Assembly: GCF_014621775.1 (NCBI RefSeq)
Contig: NZ_CP061204.1
Span: 1,570,501-1,634,500, forward strand
From: Stenotrophomonas sp. 169
Lineage (GTDB): Bacteria; Pseudomonadota; Gammaproteobacteria; Xanthomonadales; Xanthomonadaceae
DNA: 64,000 nt
Direction of reading: 5' to 3'
Shown here: in pieces, positions 8,211 through 20,782 of the stretch
Layout: the number at the start of each line of letters is the position of its first letter
How positions within the stretch are numbered: the first letter of the stretch is position 1
Position numbers and translations under genes: made by a program
Notes under the pieces: model-generated
Databases searched by the model: none
What the model saw: only the letters and a program-made list of their open reading frames with translations
What the model was told of the DNA's origin: nothing

Positions 8211-8795
8211 GTGAGCGACAAGGCAACCGAAATCGCGAATCTGCTCGGCCCCACCGTCGATGCGCTGGGCCTGGAACTGCTGGGCGTCGAGTATCTGCCC
8301 GCACCCGGCGGCGCCACGCTGCGTCTGTACATCGACGTGCTGATCGCCGAGCAGGACGAGCGCACCATCAACGTCGAGGACTGCGAGCGCGTCAGTCGCG
8401 AAGTGTCCGCGCAGATGGACGTCGAAGATCCGATCAGCGGAAATTACACGCTGGAGGTTTCATCGCCTGGCGTGGACCGTCCGCTGTTCAACCTGCAGCA
8501 GTTCGGCCAGCACCTGGGGCAGAACGCCAAGGTGCAGCTGAAGCTGCCGCAGGAGAATCGTCGCCGTCTGCAGGGCCGTATCGATTCGGTCGACGCAGAG
8601 CAGGGCACGATCAGTTTCACTGTCGACAAGACCACGCTGGTGGTGTCGGCCGACAACATCGACAAGGCACGCATCATGCCGGACTGGGTGGCGCTGGGGC
8701 TGGCCCCGAGCAAGCCGACCGGTCCTGCCAAGCAGCCGAAGCCGAACAAGAATCCATCCAACGAGCCTGCGGCCAAGAAGCCGCGCGCGGAGTGA
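8211..8795 (+). CDS. rimP: Ribosome maturation factor RimP
   Basis: Encodes 194 residues of the 30S maturation factor that acts late in small-subunit assembly. The N-terminal half has [16 protein letters not shown] and the middle has the [20 protein letters not shown] motif that defines RimP. The C terminus carries a Lys/Pro/Asn-rich tail not found in the roughly 150-residue E. coli protein. The start is GTG 8211, with AAGG seven bases upstream. The same frame stays open further upstream across the tRNA at 7777, which cannot be coding. It heads the rimP-nusA-infB operon. Confidence 0.95.
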   Translation: MSDKATEIANLLGPTVDALGLELLGVEYLPAPGGATLRLYIDVLIAEQDERTINVEDCERVSREVSAQMDVEDPISGNYTLEVSSPGVDRPLFNLQQFGQHLGQNAKVQLKLPQENRRRLQGRIDSVDAEQGTISFTVDKTTLVVSADNIDKARIMPDWVALGLAPSKPTGPAKQPKPNKNPSNEPAAKKPRAE

Positions 8796-8799
8796 GCCA

Positions 8800-10311
8800 A
8801 TGAGCAAGGAACTTCTGCTGGTAGTTGACGCGGTCGCCAATGAAAAAGGCGTGCCGCGTGAAGTGATTTTCGACGCGATCGAAGCCGCTCTGGCGTCGGC
8901 CGCGAAGAAGCGCTACCCCGACGAGGAAGTGCTGGCGCGCGTGGTCATCGACCACAAGGACGGCACGTACGAAACCTTCCGCCGCTGGGAAGTGGTCGCT
9001 GACGACGTGGTCATGGAGTCTCCGGACCGCCAGATCCGCCTGATGGATGCCATCGACGAACAGGAAGGTGCTGAAGTCGGTGACTACGTCGAAGCACAGA
9101 TCGAAAACCCGGACTTCGGCCGCATCGCCGCCCAGGCCGCCAAGCAGGTCATCGTGCAGCGTGTGCGCGAGGCCGAGCGGCAGCAGGTGGTGGATGCATG
9201 GAAGGATCGCGTCGGCGAGCTGATCACCGGTGTGGTCAAGCGTGCCGAGCGCGGCAATATCTTCGTTGACCTGGGCGGCAACGCCGAGGGCTTCATCCCG
9301 AAGGACAAAGGCATCCCGCGCGACGTGCTGCGTGCCGGTGACCGCGTCCGCGGCTATCTGGCTGAAGTGCGCTCCGAGCCGCGTGGCCCGCAGCTGTTCA
9401 TCAGCCGCGCCGCGCCGGAGTTCATGATCGAGCTGTTCAAGCTCGAAGTGCCGGAAGTCGGCCAGGGCCTGGTGGAAATCATGGCCTGCGCACGTGATCC
9501 GGGCGACCGCGCCAAGATCGCCGTGCTGGCCCACGACACCCGTACCGACCCGATCGGTGCCTGCATCGGCATGCGCGGTTCGCGCGTGCAGGCCGTGTCC
9601 AACGAGCTCAATGGCGAGCGCGTGGACATCGTGCTGTGGAACGAAAATCCGGCCAACTTCGTCATCAATGCGATGGCGCCGGCCGAAGTGCAGTCGATCA
9701 TCGTCGATGAAGACAAGCACTCCATGGATCTGGCCGTGGCGGAAGACCGCCTGGCCCAGGCCATCGGCAAGGGCGGACAGAACGTTCGCCTGGCCAGCCG
9801 CCTGACCGGGTGGCAGTTGAACGTGATGACCCAGGATCAGGTGACCGCCAAGTCCGAAGCCGAGCAGACCTCGGCCCGCCAGCTGTTCATGGACAAGCTG
9901 GAAGTGGACGAAGAGATCGCCAGCATCCTGGTAAGCGAAGGCTTCGGCACTGTCGAAGAAATCGCGTATGTACCCGTCGGCGAGCTGCTGGCGGTGGAAG
10001 GCTTCGACGAGGACATCGTCGAGGAACTGCGCGCACGAGCCCGTGACGCGCTGCTCAACGAGGCGCTGGCCGTTGAAGAAGGCCTGGAAGACGGCGTTCC
10101 TGCCGACGACCTGCTGGCCCTGGAAGGCATGGACGAGGTTACCGCCTACGCCCTGGCCAGCCATGGCGTGCGCACCGGTGAGGACCTGTCGGACCTGGCT
10201 GCCGACGAGGTGGTTGAATTCGGCATCGAGGGGCTGGACCAGGAGCGCGCCGCGGCGCTGATCCTGTCCGCCCGTGCCGAGGAAATCGCCCGATTGGAAC
10301 GCGGCGAATGA
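8800..10311 (+). CDS. nusA: Transcription termination/antitermination factor NusA
   Basis: Encodes 503 residues, similar to E. coli NusA (495). In order: the N-terminal RNA polymerase-binding domain, an S1 domain at about 135-200 (VKRAERGNIFVDLGGNAEGF), two KH domains (IGMRGSRVQAVSNELNGE and AIGKGGQNVRLASRLTGW), and two C-terminal helix-hairpin-helix repeats (LVSEGFGTVEEIAYV and LALEGMDEVTAYALA). It modulates pausing, termination and antitermination. It begins 4 bases after rimP. Confidence 0.97.
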   Translation: MSKELLLVVDAVANEKGVPREVIFDAIEAALASAAKKRYPDEEVLARVVIDHKDGTYETFRRWEVVADDVVMESPDRQIRLMDAIDEQEGAEVGDYVEAQIENPDFGRIAAQAAKQVIVQRVREAERQQVVDAWKDRVGELITGVVKRAERGNIFVDLGGNAEGFIPKDKGIPRDVLRAGDRVRGYLAEVRSEPRGPQLFISRAAPEFMIELFKLEVPEVGQGLVEIMACARDPGDRAKIAVLAHDTRTDPIGACIGMRGSRVQAVSNELNGERVDIVLWNENPANFVINAMAPAEVQSIIVDEDKHSMDLAVAEDRLAQAIGKGGQNVRLASRLTGWQLNVMTQDQVTAKSEAEQTSARQLFMDKLEVDEEIASILVSEGFGTVEEIAYVPVGELLAVEGFDEDIVEELRARARDALLNEALAVEEGLEDGVPADDLLALEGMDEVTAYALASHGVRTGEDLSDLAADEVVEFGIEGLDQERAAALILSARAEEIARLERGE

Positions 10312-10403
10312 GCCGGCAATGAACAGGGCCCTGAGCCGATCAGGGCGTAGAATCCGCGCTACCTCCAAAAACGGGGGGGCGCCCTCAAGATCATAGGATC
10401 CGA

Positions 10404-13046
<2,643 letters not shown>

Positions 13047-13056
13047 CGGCTGCAAG

Positions 13057-13086
13057 GGACCGGGCCGAAAGGCCCGGTCCTGCTTT
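13057..13086 (+). terminator. Hairpin after infB
   Basis: Ten perfect pairs (13057-13066 / 13071-13080) around a GAAA tetraloop, then TGCTTT. The T tract is short, so read-through into rbfA is likely. Confidence 0.75.
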
Positions 13087-13141
13087 CAGGCACCACCCGT
13101 TAGACTGCTGTCATTACTCCAAATACAAAGAGCCCTGCCGC

Positions 13142-13525
13142 GTGCCCAAGACTTTCCATCGAACCGACCGTGTCTCCGCCCAGATCCGCCGCGAGCTCGG
13201 CACCCTGGTGCACAACGCCGTGCGTGTACACGGGTTGCCCTCGGTGAGCGTGTCCGATGTGGAAATCACCCGCGACATGTCTCATGCCAAGATTTTCGTT
13301 ACTGCGCTGATGGCGGAACGATCCGAAGAAGCAATGAAGGGCCTGAAGGAACTGGCCTGGCAGCTGCGCATGGACCTGGCGCGCGCGATGAAGCTGCGCC
13401 ACGTGCCCGAACTGCACTTCCACTACGATGATTCAGTCGATCGCGGCGAACGCATCGACAACCTGCTGCGCGAGCTGCCCGATACGCTGGCGGCGGAAAA
13501 GAAGCGCGAAGGCAACGAAGAATAA
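13142..13525 (+). CDS. rbfA: 30S ribosome-binding factor RbfA
   Basis: Encodes 127 residues of the small KH-fold protein that binds immature 30S subunits and is needed for 16S 5'-end processing. The N terminus is KTFHRTDRVSAQIRRELGTL and the C-terminal half has the MKLRHVPELHFHYDDSVDRG signature. GTG 13142 gives the usual N terminus; the open frame continues upstream into infB without family similarity. It lies between infB and truB, the standard order. Confidence 0.96.
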   Translation: MPKTFHRTDRVSAQIRRELGTLVHNAVRVHGLPSVSVSDVEITRDMSHAKIFVTALMAERSEEAMKGLKELAWQLRMDLARAMKLRHVPELHFHYDDSVDRGERIDNLLRELPDTLAAEKKREGNEE

Positions 13526-13532
13526 GGACTCC

Positions 13533-13604
13533 GTCGCGTCGAGCGCTGCTCGGCGACTGCCTGCGGGCACGGATCCTGCCCGCCGAGCATGGCTCGGCGC
13601 TCCC
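13533..13604. repeat. Degenerate SMAG pair between rbfA and truB
   Basis: A partial unit (GAGCGCTGCTCGGCG at 13540-13554) and a fuller one at 13579-13602 (CGCCGAGCATGGCTCGGCG core) occupy most of the 96-base gap. The expected terminal CTAC reads CTCC. Confidence 0.6.
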
Positions 13605-13621
13605 AACGTTGGCGTTCCACA

Positions 13622-14533
13622 ATGAAACCCCGTATTCAATTCCGTCGCCTTGACGGCATTCTGCTGCTCGACAAGCCGACCGGCATGAGCTCCAACGCTG
13701 CGCTGCAGAGTGCGCGCCGCCTGTTCCGGGCAGAGAAGGGCGGCCACACCGGCAGCCTGGATCCACTGGCTACCGGGCTGTTGCCGCTGTGCTTTGGCGA
13801 AGCGACCAAGATCGCCGGCCTGCTGCTGGGCTCGGCGAAGGCGTATGACGCCGACATCGTGCTGGGGCAGAGCACCGACACCGACGACGCCGAGGGCCAG
13901 GTACTGCTGCAACGGCCGGTGCCGTCCATCAGTGCCGATACGCTGCAGGCTGCGCTGGCTCCGTTCGTGGGTCACATCCGCCAGCGCGCGCCGGTGTATT
14001 CGGCGTTGAAGCAGGGCGGCGAGCCGCTGTATCTCAAGGCGCGGCGTGGCGAGGTGATCGATGCGCCCGAGCGCGACGTCCATGTCCAGTCGATCACGGT
14101 GCTTGAGCAGCAGGCTGATCGCCTGCGCCTGCGCGTGACCTGTGGCTCCGGGACGTATATCCGCAGCATCGCCCGTGACCTTGGCGAGGCGCTGGGGTGT
14201 GGCGCGCACATCGGCGCGTTGCGACGCCTCTGGGTGGAACCCTTCCTCGATCCGGTGATGGTGACCCTGGACCAACTGCGTACGCTGGCCGATGCCGGCG
14301 ATGAGGCGGGGATGGAAGCCCATCTGTTGCCCTTGGCGGCCGGCCTGGTTGCGTATCCGCCTGTACATCTGGATGAACAGCAGGCTGCGCGATTCTGCAT
14401 GGGCCAGCGGCTGCGCGATACGTCATGGCCGAGCGGGCTGGTCGTGGTGCATGACGCAGCCGGCGGCGTATGCGGCCTGGGCCAGGTAGACGAAACCGGC
14501 CTGTTGGCCTCGCAGCGACGCTTCAATCCGTGA
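13622..14533 (+). CDS. truB: tRNA pseudouridine(55) synthase TruB
   Basis: Encodes 303 residues. TruB makes pseudouridine 55 in the T loop of tRNAs. The N terminus has [15 protein letters not shown], then [19 protein letters not shown] with the catalytic aspartate, and the [18 protein letters not shown] motif. The C-terminal part is a PUA-like domain. ATG 13622 is chosen because the in-frame ATG at 13589 lies inside the SMAG palindrome and adds residues absent from the family. Confidence 0.96.
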   Translation: MKPRIQFRRLDGILLLDKPTGMSSNAALQSARRLFRAEKGGHTGSLDPLATGLLPLCFGEATKIAGLLLGSAKAYDADIVLGQSTDTDDAEGQVLLQRPVPSISADTLQAALAPFVGHIRQRAPVYSALKQGGEPLYLKARRGEVIDAPERDVHVQSITVLEQQADRLRLRVTCGSGTYIRSIARDLGEALGCGAHIGALRRLWVEPFLDPVMVTLDQLRTLADAGDEAGMEAHLLPLAAGLVAYPPVHLDEQQAARFCMGQRLRDTSWPSGLVVVHDAAGGVCGLGQVDETGLLASQRRFNP

Positions 14534-14562
14534 CATGCAACCGGGCGATTCAGCCCAGGTCC

Positions 14563-14591
14563 TTGTTCCGGGAGGTCGCTCCCGTTACAAT
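14563..14591 (+). promoter_or_regulatory. Promoter of rpsO
   Basis: TTGTTC (14563-14568), 17-base spacer, TACAAT (14586-14591). It lies in the 171-base gap between truB and rpsO and should start transcription near 14598. The spacer contains a small inverted repeat, GGGAG/CTCCC. Confidence 0.75.
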
Positions 14592-14704
14592 TTTGCGGCC
14601 CTTTACAGGGTAGCCTGCGTCCTGCAGGTTCATCATCAGCCTACGGCGAGCCAAGCGGTGCGTGAACACGTTCCTGCTGGCCCCGCATCAAAAGAGAAAA
14701 AGCA

Positions 14705-14965
14705 ATGTCGATCGACACCCAGAAGGTAATTGAAGACAACAAGCGCAGCGCCACCGACACCGGTTCCCCGGAAGTCCAGGTCGCCCTGCTGACCGCACGC
14801 ATCGAACTGCTGACCGGCCACTTCAAGACCCACAAGAAGGATCACCACAGCCGTCGTGGCCTGCTGCAGATGGTCAACCGCCGCCGCAGCCTGCTCGACT
14901 ATCTGAAGAAGAAAGACGTTGCCCGCTACAAGGGTCTGATCGAAAAGCTTGGCCTGCGTCGCTAA
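14705..14965 (+). CDS. rpsO: 30S ribosomal protein S15
   Basis: Encodes 86 residues, close to the family length (E. coli 89). S15 binds the central domain of 16S rRNA early in assembly. The sequence has [19 protein letters not shown] and the conserved [20 protein letters not shown] segment. It has its own promoter at 14563 and a strong hairpin behind it, as in other gamma-proteobacteria where rpsO and pnp are adjacent. Confidence 0.98.
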   Translation: MSIDTQKVIEDNKRSATDTGSPEVQVALLTARIELLTGHFKTHKKDHHSRRGLLQMVNRRRSLLDYLKKKDVARYKGLIEKLGLRR

Positions 14966-14977
14966 GCAAGAAATCCT

Positions 14978-15005
14978 CCGCGGCGCAGTGATGCGCCGCG
15001 GTTTT
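14978..15005 (+). terminator. rpsO terminator
   Basis: Nine pairs (14978-14986 / 14993-15001) with a six-base loop, then TTTTG and a further TTTT. It separates rpsO from pnp. Confidence 0.85.
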
Positions 15006-15114
15006 GTTTTGCAGCATCGTTTTTCATCGCATTCAGACCGGGACACCGGTCACCCGCAGGCGGCATGGGTCGCCGACGGTCCATTCGCAGACAGCATCCC
15101 CAAGGACACCCTCC

Positions 15115-17222
15115 GTGGCAAAAATCACCAAAACCTTCCAGTACGGCAAACATACCGTCACGCTTGAGACCGGCGAAATCGCGCGCCAGGCCGGCGGCGC
15201 GGTCATCGTCAAGTTCGACGACACCGTACTGCTGGTCTCCGCCGTTGCTGCAAAGAGCGCGCGTGAGGGCCAGGACTTCTTCCCGCTGACCGTTGATTAT
15301 CAGGAGAGGTTCTACGCCGGTGGCCGTATTCCGGGTGGCTTCTTCAAGCGCGAAGGCCGCTCGACCGAGAAGGAAACCCTGATCTCGCGTCTGATCGATC
15401 GTCCGATCCGTCCGCTGTTCCCGGAAGACTACAAGAACGAAGTGCAGATCATCGCCACGGTCATGTCGCTGAACCCGGACATCGACGGTGACATCCCGGC
15501 CCTGATCGGCGCCTCCGCTGCCCTGGCCCTGGCCGGCACCCCGTTCAAGGGTCCGATCGCCGCTGCCAAGGTCGGTTACAAGAACGGTGAGTACATCCTC
15601 AACCCGACCGTGACCGAGCTGAAGGATTCGGAGCTGGAACTGGTGGTTGCCGGTACCTCCAACGCCGTGCTGATGGTGGAATCCGAAGCCGCGCTGCTGT
15701 CCGAAGACGTGATGCTGGGCGCCGTGACCTTCGGTCACCGCGAAATGCAGAAGGTCATCCACATCATCAACGAGCTGGTCACCGAAGCCGGTACCAAGCC
15801 GTCGACGTGGGTTGCCCCGGCCAAGAACGATGCGCTGATCAGCGCCCTGCAGGAAGCCATCGGCCCGCGTCTGGGCGAAGCCTTCCAGGTGCGTGACAAG
15901 CTGCAGCGCCGTGACGCCATCTCGTCGATCAAGAAGGACGTGGTCGAGTCGCTGGCAGGCCGCGTGGCCGCTGAAGGCTGGAACCCGGCCGAACTGTCGA
16001 AGGAATTCGGCGAGCTGGAATACAGCACCATGCGCAACTCGGTGCTGGACACCAAGGTCCGCATCGACGGCCGTGCGCTGGACACCGTGCGCCCGGTTTC
16101 GGTGCGCACCAGCGTGTTGCCGCGTACCCACGGCTCGGCGCTGTTCACCCGCGGTGAGACGCAGGCCCTGGTCGCGATCACCCTGGGCACCGCTCGCGAC
16201 GGTCAGGTCATCGACGCCGTGTCCGGTGAGTACAAGGACAACTTCCTGTTCCATTACAACTTCCCCCCTACTCGGTGGGTGAGTGCGGCCGCATGATGGG
16301 CCCGAAGCGTCGCGAAATCGGTCATGGCCGTCTCGCCAAGCGCGGCGTGCTGGCAGTGATGCCGTCGCTGGAATCCTTCCCGTACACCATCCGCGTCGTG
16401 TCGGAAATCACCGAGTCGAACGGCTCCTCGTCGATGGCATCGGTCTGCGGTTCCTCGCTGGCCCTGATGGACGCCGGCGTGCCGGTCAAGTCGCCGGTTG
16501 CCGGTATCGCCATGGGCCTGGTCAAGGAAGGCGAGCGCTTCGTCGTCCTGTCCGACATCCTGGGCGATGAAGATCACCTGGGTGACATGGACTTCAAGGT
16601 CGCTGGTACCGCTGAGGGCATTTCCGCCCTGCAGATGGACATCAAGATCGAAGGCATCACCGAAGAGATCATGAAGCAGGCACTGCAGCAGGCCAAGGCC
16701 GGCCGTCTGCACATCCTGGGCGAGATGGCCAGTGGCCTGTCCGCGCCGCGTCAGGAGCTGTCGGACTACGCTCCGCGCCTGCTGACCATCAAGATCCACC
16801 CGGACAAGATCCGCGAAGTGATCGGCAAGGGTGGTTCCACCATCCAGGCCATCACCAAGGAAACCGGTACGCAGATCGACATCCAGGATGACGGCACGAT
16901 CGTCATCGCTTCGGTCAATGCCATCGCTGCCCAGGCCGCGAAGGCACGCATCGAGCAGATCACCTCGGACGTCGAGCCGGGTCGCATCTACGAAGGCAAG
17001 GTCGCCAAGATCATGGACTTCGGTGCATTCGTCACCATCCTGCCGGGCAAGGATGGCCTGGTGCACGTGTCGCAGATTTCCAGCGACCGCGTCGAGAAGG
17101 TCGGCGACGTGCTGAAGGAAGGCGATGTGGTCAAGGTCAAGGTGCTGGAAGTGGACAAGCAGGGCCGTATCCGCCTGTCCATGAAGGCCGTCGAAGAAGG
17201 CGAGGGTGTGTCTGCCGAGTAA
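15115..17222 (+). pseudogene. pnp: Polynucleotide phosphorylase, split by a one-base frameshift
   Basis: Two adjoining frames together encode a full 702-residue-type PNPase. The first (GTG 15115) reads the first RNase PH domain and fails after HYNFPP, stopping at 16294-16296 (393 residues, the last ten out of frame). The second frame resumes at [20 protein letters not shown] (from 16269) and carries the second RNase PH domain with the catalytic aspartates ([14 protein letters not shown]), the KH domain ([16 protein letters not shown]) and the S1 domain to 17222. The break is one missing C in the run 16263-16268. PNPase is a 3'-5' exonuclease of the degradosome. It may be a true mutation or a sequencing error. 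Confidence 0.9.
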
Positions 17223-17300
17223 TCGGCCGAAACTCGATCGCGGTGGGTGGCGACCAGGAGTTGTCGCCCACGGCGCGTCGCGGCACTCCATCTGCTCCAG

Positions 17301-17335
17301 ACAAACAACGCCCCGTCAGGGGCGTTGTTTGTTTT
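17301..17335 (+). terminator. pnp terminator
   Basis: Perfect 14-pair stem 17301-17314 / 17319-17332 with loop GTCA, followed by TTT. The stem could also end transcription from the opposite-strand gene at 17349, because it begins with a short A run on that strand. Confidence 0.92.
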
Positions 17336-17348
17336 GGGCATTGCCTGT

Positions 17349-18788
17349 TCAGCTCGTCAGCCAAGCTAGCAGGGATCTCGGCAAGTGAGGGCGGACGCGA
17401 TCCAGTACCTCCACGGACGGTCCCCGTCGGGCCTGGTGGACCAATTGGAAGCCCAGCACACAACCGCTGACCATACCGTCGACGTGATCTTTGCCGCGGC
17501 CAATGGCGCGCACCGACGACAGCCGATGCTGGTCAACAGCGCTTGTCACGGTGCGGTCATGACGCCCGGGCTCTCTCCCCAGCAACGTCTGTCGTCCACC
17601 GGGCTGGCTGCGCACCTCGATTCCACCCATTGCGGCCGATACATGGCTCCGGACCTGATCAACGGTGAGAAATGCCGCGCCCAGGTCGCGCGTTTGGACC
17701 TCGCCCTTCAACGTGCCCGTTTTCGTCTCATTGCCATCACTGTACCGGCAGCTGAATCCGGTCAGATACCTGGCGTCCGGCCTCCCGTCACTCCATGCGC
17801 TGATCTGGTCAAGGCTGCCCGCTGGTGCGGGCCAGGCAGGCAGTTCAGTTGGAGGCGTGGAGGCGGAATCCCACCACCCAATCACCGGAGTAAACACTTC
17901 TCTGGTGAGATAGACCTCTGTACGACCGGGGTGTTTCCTGCTGTCGAATGCATACCATGTGTCCCGCTGATCGAGTACGGTCAAGTAGAGCGAGGTTCTT
18001 TTCTCCAGCATGGCGCTCATCGGCTGGTTGCGGCGATCAGGCTCACTGCCGGTCGGATTATCGTCGCGGACTTTTTCCAGCGCCCTGCGCTGGCATAGGT
18101 CGGCATGGCGGGTATAAGACGCGATTCGTGTGGTTAATTCCTCTGCCACGAATTGCACGTACGCATCCTCGAATCCAACGGCTTTTCCTGTCAGGGCGAT
18201 GTCCCGCAGCAGCGCCAGGTGCAGCGTCGCGCCAATGGCAAACAGGGGAAGCAACTCGAGCGCCTCTGCGGGAATCTGGAACCGCGGCAGCAGTGCAGTC
18301 ATCAGACTGTTCGCTGCAATGCTCTGCGCCTGCACTGCCTTTGCATCACCTGAGGCTACCGTCCTGATGTACAGAGAGACGACGTCGCTCAGGCCGACCA
18401 GGTCGGCACGCACACTCGCAAAGAGTGACTCCGATATTTTCTGGTCGGTGTAGCGGCGCCATGTTGCTTCAGGCGATTCGCCAGCTGCCGGGATGACAAG
18501 GGCGCCGATGTAGGAAAGAAATCCGCCGACCGTAGGTACCAGATTGAGCGAGGCGAGGATGCCGTCGCGCAGCAGGCCATAGGCATCGTCTGACGAAACA
18601 GCACGCGGTGGCTGGGGGCGGTGCTGCAAGAGCAGGGCGTGTCCATCGGCTGGCAGTGCCAACGCGTTGGGAACGATCAACATGCCTGCGGTGGCAAGTG
18701 CAGTGGTCTGCATCCAGCGCCTTCTGCTGCATCCATCAGGCGAGGGGGCACCGGGTGCATTGCTGTCCGGCTTGAGCGGGATACGCAT
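17349..18788 (-). CDS. Exported protein related to Bacillus Cry delta-endotoxins
   Basis: Encodes 479 residues. Residues 21-45 form a twin-arginine-like signal (SRRRWMQTTALATAGMLIV). Residues about 70-245 look like the helical pore-forming domain I of Cry toxins, with the helix-5 pattern LLPLFAIGATLHLALLRD. Residues 268-301 match the block that ends domain I: LYLTVLDQRDTWYAFDSRKH, then RTEVYLTREVFTP. The remaining part (304-479) is Gly/Ser-rich and may be a beta-prism, jacalin-like. ATG 18788 is used because AAGGA lies seven bases upstream; the frame opens at 18845. The gene stands alone between terminators. Target unknown. Confidence 0.7.
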   Translation of the reverse strand: MRIPLKPDSNAPGAPSPDGCSRRRWMQTTALATAGMLIVPNALALPADGHALLLQHRPQPPRAVSSDDAYGLLRDGILASLNLVPTVGGFLSYIGALVIPAAGESPEATWRRYTDQKISESLFASVRADLVGLSDVVSLYIRTVASGDAKAVQAQSIAANSLMTALLPRFQIPAEALELLPLFAIGATLHLALLRDIALTGKAVGFEDAYVQFVAEELTTRIASYTRHADLCQRRALEKVRDDNPTGSEPDRRNQPMSAMLEKRTSLYLTVLDQRDTWYAFDSRKHPGRTEVYLTREVFTPVIGWWDSASTPPTELPAWPAPAGSLDQISAWSDGRPDARYLTGFSCRYSDGNETKTGTLKGEVQTRDLGAAFLTVDQVRSHVSAAMGGIEVRSQPGGRQTLLGREPGRHDRTVTSAVDQHRLSSVRAIGRGKDHVDGMVSGCVLGFQLVHQARRGPSVEVLDRVRPHLPRSLLAWLTS

Positions 18789-18945
18789 GGCAGGGTCCTT
18801 TCGAAGCGGCGACACCCTGTCGCCGAGTTCTAAGGATCCTCTCACTGTGCGGACACTGACCCCATCGGTGGACCAAGCCGATAGCCGTCAGGCTTGCCCG
18901 CTGGAAGTCGCCGCAGCCGCTCGCCCGGCCACACCTCTGCGTTGA

Positions 18946-20508
18946 TTACGCGTCGGCCCAGACACTGTTCGGGTCGCCGTCACGCGCGCGCCGTGCGGTC
19001 GCGCGTGCAATCACCGCAAAACCAACCGCCATCGCCACAGCGACCGCGTCCACCCAGAACAGCGGCCAGTAGCCCTGGCCGGCGCTGGTCCACCACCAGT
19101 ATCCGGTAAGCGCACCATGCGCTACCGGCACTGCAGCGGTCACGATCGCAGCCGCCCACAGCAGTTCACGTGCTGCCTGCGCCGGGCGCCGCAGCGCAGC
19201 CCACAGTACACAGGCTGCCCAACTGCCGAAGCACACCCAGCGGATGCCCGCGTCGACGCTGTGCGGAGCGAACCGTTCCACTAGCTGTGCCGCGACGAAG
19301 GCCGCGGAGATAGCGACCACCAGGCCGATGCACACGCCGACGGTCGCTCGCGCCATGTTGACCTGCGCGCGCCCCTGCTCGACCTGCCGCCGCTTGCGCC
19401 GCGATTCGATCCACAACAGGTTGCCGGAGTAGAACAGGAAGGCGCCGCCCAGGCCCATCAGGAAATACAACCAGGCGACCAGTCCATTGCCGAATTCCCC
19501 GAAGTGCAGGGCATAGGCCGCGCTGAGGGTGGCATGGTTCGCATCACGCTGGCCCGGCAGCTGGCTGGCCAGCAGTCTGCCACTGGCGACGTCGAAGGCC
19601 ACCGCGCCTGCCGGCCCCAGTGTGCCCTCCGATTCACCGGTGATCTCAATCGTGGCCATCGCGTCGCCGGCATTTGCCAGCTTCAGATAGGCCGGTTCAA
19701 AGCCCTGCACACCTTGGTCGCGGGCGGCTTGCAATGAACGGGCATGCAGGTCGGCCAGGTCCACGCCTCGTCCGGTGGTGCCGCTGGGGGCACGGACGGG
19801 CGCGGTGTCCATCGCCGCCGGCACGGCCTGCAGCAGCTTGCCGTCGTAGACCAGCGGGTTGAGCAGGGCCATCTGGAGGAAGACCAGGCACAACAACGCC
19901 CCGGTCACCGCGAACATCAGGTGGAAGGGAAGGCTGAGCACACCGACCACATTGTGGGCGTCCTGCCAGAACTGCTTCAGGTTGCGGCCCGGCCGCAGCG
20001 CGAACAGATCGCCGGCCAGCTTGGGCAGGTGGATCACCAGTCCGCTGAGCAGGGCCACGCCATACAACAGGCTGACGATGCCCATCAGGTAGATGCCGGC
20101 CACCGGCAGGCCCAGCGTGTAATGCAGTTCATTGACCAGCTCAGCCAGGCCGGTCTGCGGCGGGGTGACACTGCCGTCGTAGTGATCCAGCCAGGCGTAC
20201 TGCCAGACGCCTTTGGCGTCCTGCCAGTAGGCGATCGGCTGCGGGTGGTCGCCGCCGGGGAAGGTCATGCCCACGTGCGTGCGTGCAGCCGGATGGCGCT
20301 CCAGCACCCCGTCAAGCAACCGCTGGGTGTCCGCCAGCGTGGCGGGCGCCTGGGTCACGGCCTGCGGGGTCTGCCACAACGGCACGTCATGGTGGAATAC
20401 CGTCAGGGCTCCGGCATAGAACGCCACGAACAGCGCGAAGCCTGCCACCAGCCCAACCCAGGTGTGCAGCGTGGTGAACGTACGCAGGGTCTGCGAGCTG
20501 AACTTCAT
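18946..20508 (-). CDS. PepSY-associated membrane protein
   Basis: Encodes 520 residues of an inner-membrane protein of the PepSY-associated TM helix family. The first helix has LHTWVGLVAGFALFVAFYAG; further membrane spans lie at about 140-170, 200-225 and in the C-terminal third. HTWVG and LHYTLGLP histidines are typical of this family, often tied to iron and ferri-siderophore reduction. It is the last gene of a three-gene run with DUF3649 and DUF3325 proteins behind a Fur-box-like site. The role in iron reduction is inferred. Confidence 0.85.
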   Translation of the reverse strand: MKFSSQTLRTFTTLHTWVGLVAGFALFVAFYAGALTVFHHDVPLWQTPQAVTQAPATLADTQRLLDGVLERHPAARTHVGMTFPGGDHPQPIAYWQDAKGVWQYAWLDHYDGSVTPPQTGLAELVNELHYTLGLPVAGIYLMGIVSLLYGVALLSGLVIHLPKLAGDLFALRPGRNLKQFWQDAHNVVGVLSLPFHLMFAVTGALLCLVFLQMALLNPLVYDGKLLQAVPAAMDTAPVRAPSGTTGRGVDLADLHARSLQAARDQGVQGFEPAYLKLANAGDAMATIEITGESEGTLGPAGAVAFDVASGRLLASQLPGQRDANHATLSAAYALHFGEFGNGLVAWLYFLMGLGGAFLFYSGNLLWIESRRKRRQVEQGRAQVNMARATVGVCIGLVVAISAAFVAAQLVERFAPHSVDAGIRWVCFGSWAACVLWAALRRPAQAARELLWAAAIVTAAVPVAHGALTGYWWWTSAGQGYWPLFWVDAVAVAMAVGFAVIARATARRARDGDPNSVWADA

Positions 20509-20518
20509 GTGCGGTTAC

Positions 20519-20782
20519 TCACTGCACCGCGCCGGACAGGCGCAGCAGCCATAGAAGAAGGAAGATGCCTGCCGCACTTGCGCCCAACAGCGCCCATGCG
20601 CGTGCCGCAGTGCGGAAGCTGAAGGCCCAGATCGCTGCAAGCATCCACAGCGGGATGAAGGCGATGAGGCTCGGCACCAGAGCGGCCTGCCAGTGCCCGG
20701 GGGGCAGCCAGGCGACCAGACCGGTCAGTCCGGCGGCGACCAGGAAGCCGACGACGATGCCCGCCGATGCGCGGCCCCACAT
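20519..20782 (-). CDS. DUF3649 small membrane protein
   Basis: Encodes 87 residues, mostly three hydrophobic helices, with the central SLIAFIPLWMLAAIWAFSFR typical of DUF3649. Its ATG overlaps the stop of the DUF3325 gene by one base (20782), and it ends 10 bases before the PepSY gene. DUF3649, DUF3325 and PepSY proteins commonly occur together next to siderophore uptake genes. No biochemical function is known. Confidence 0.8.
   Translation of the reverse strand: MWGRASAGIVVGFLVAAGLTGLVAWLPPGHWQAALVPSLIAFIPLWMLAAIWAFSFRTAARAWALLGASAAGIFLLLWLLRLSGAVQ

Noticed and set aside
16275..17222. Second pnp fragment as an independent gene
   Set aside because: It begins in the middle of the second RNase PH domain with no ribosome site, and the similarity is continuous with the upstream fragment.
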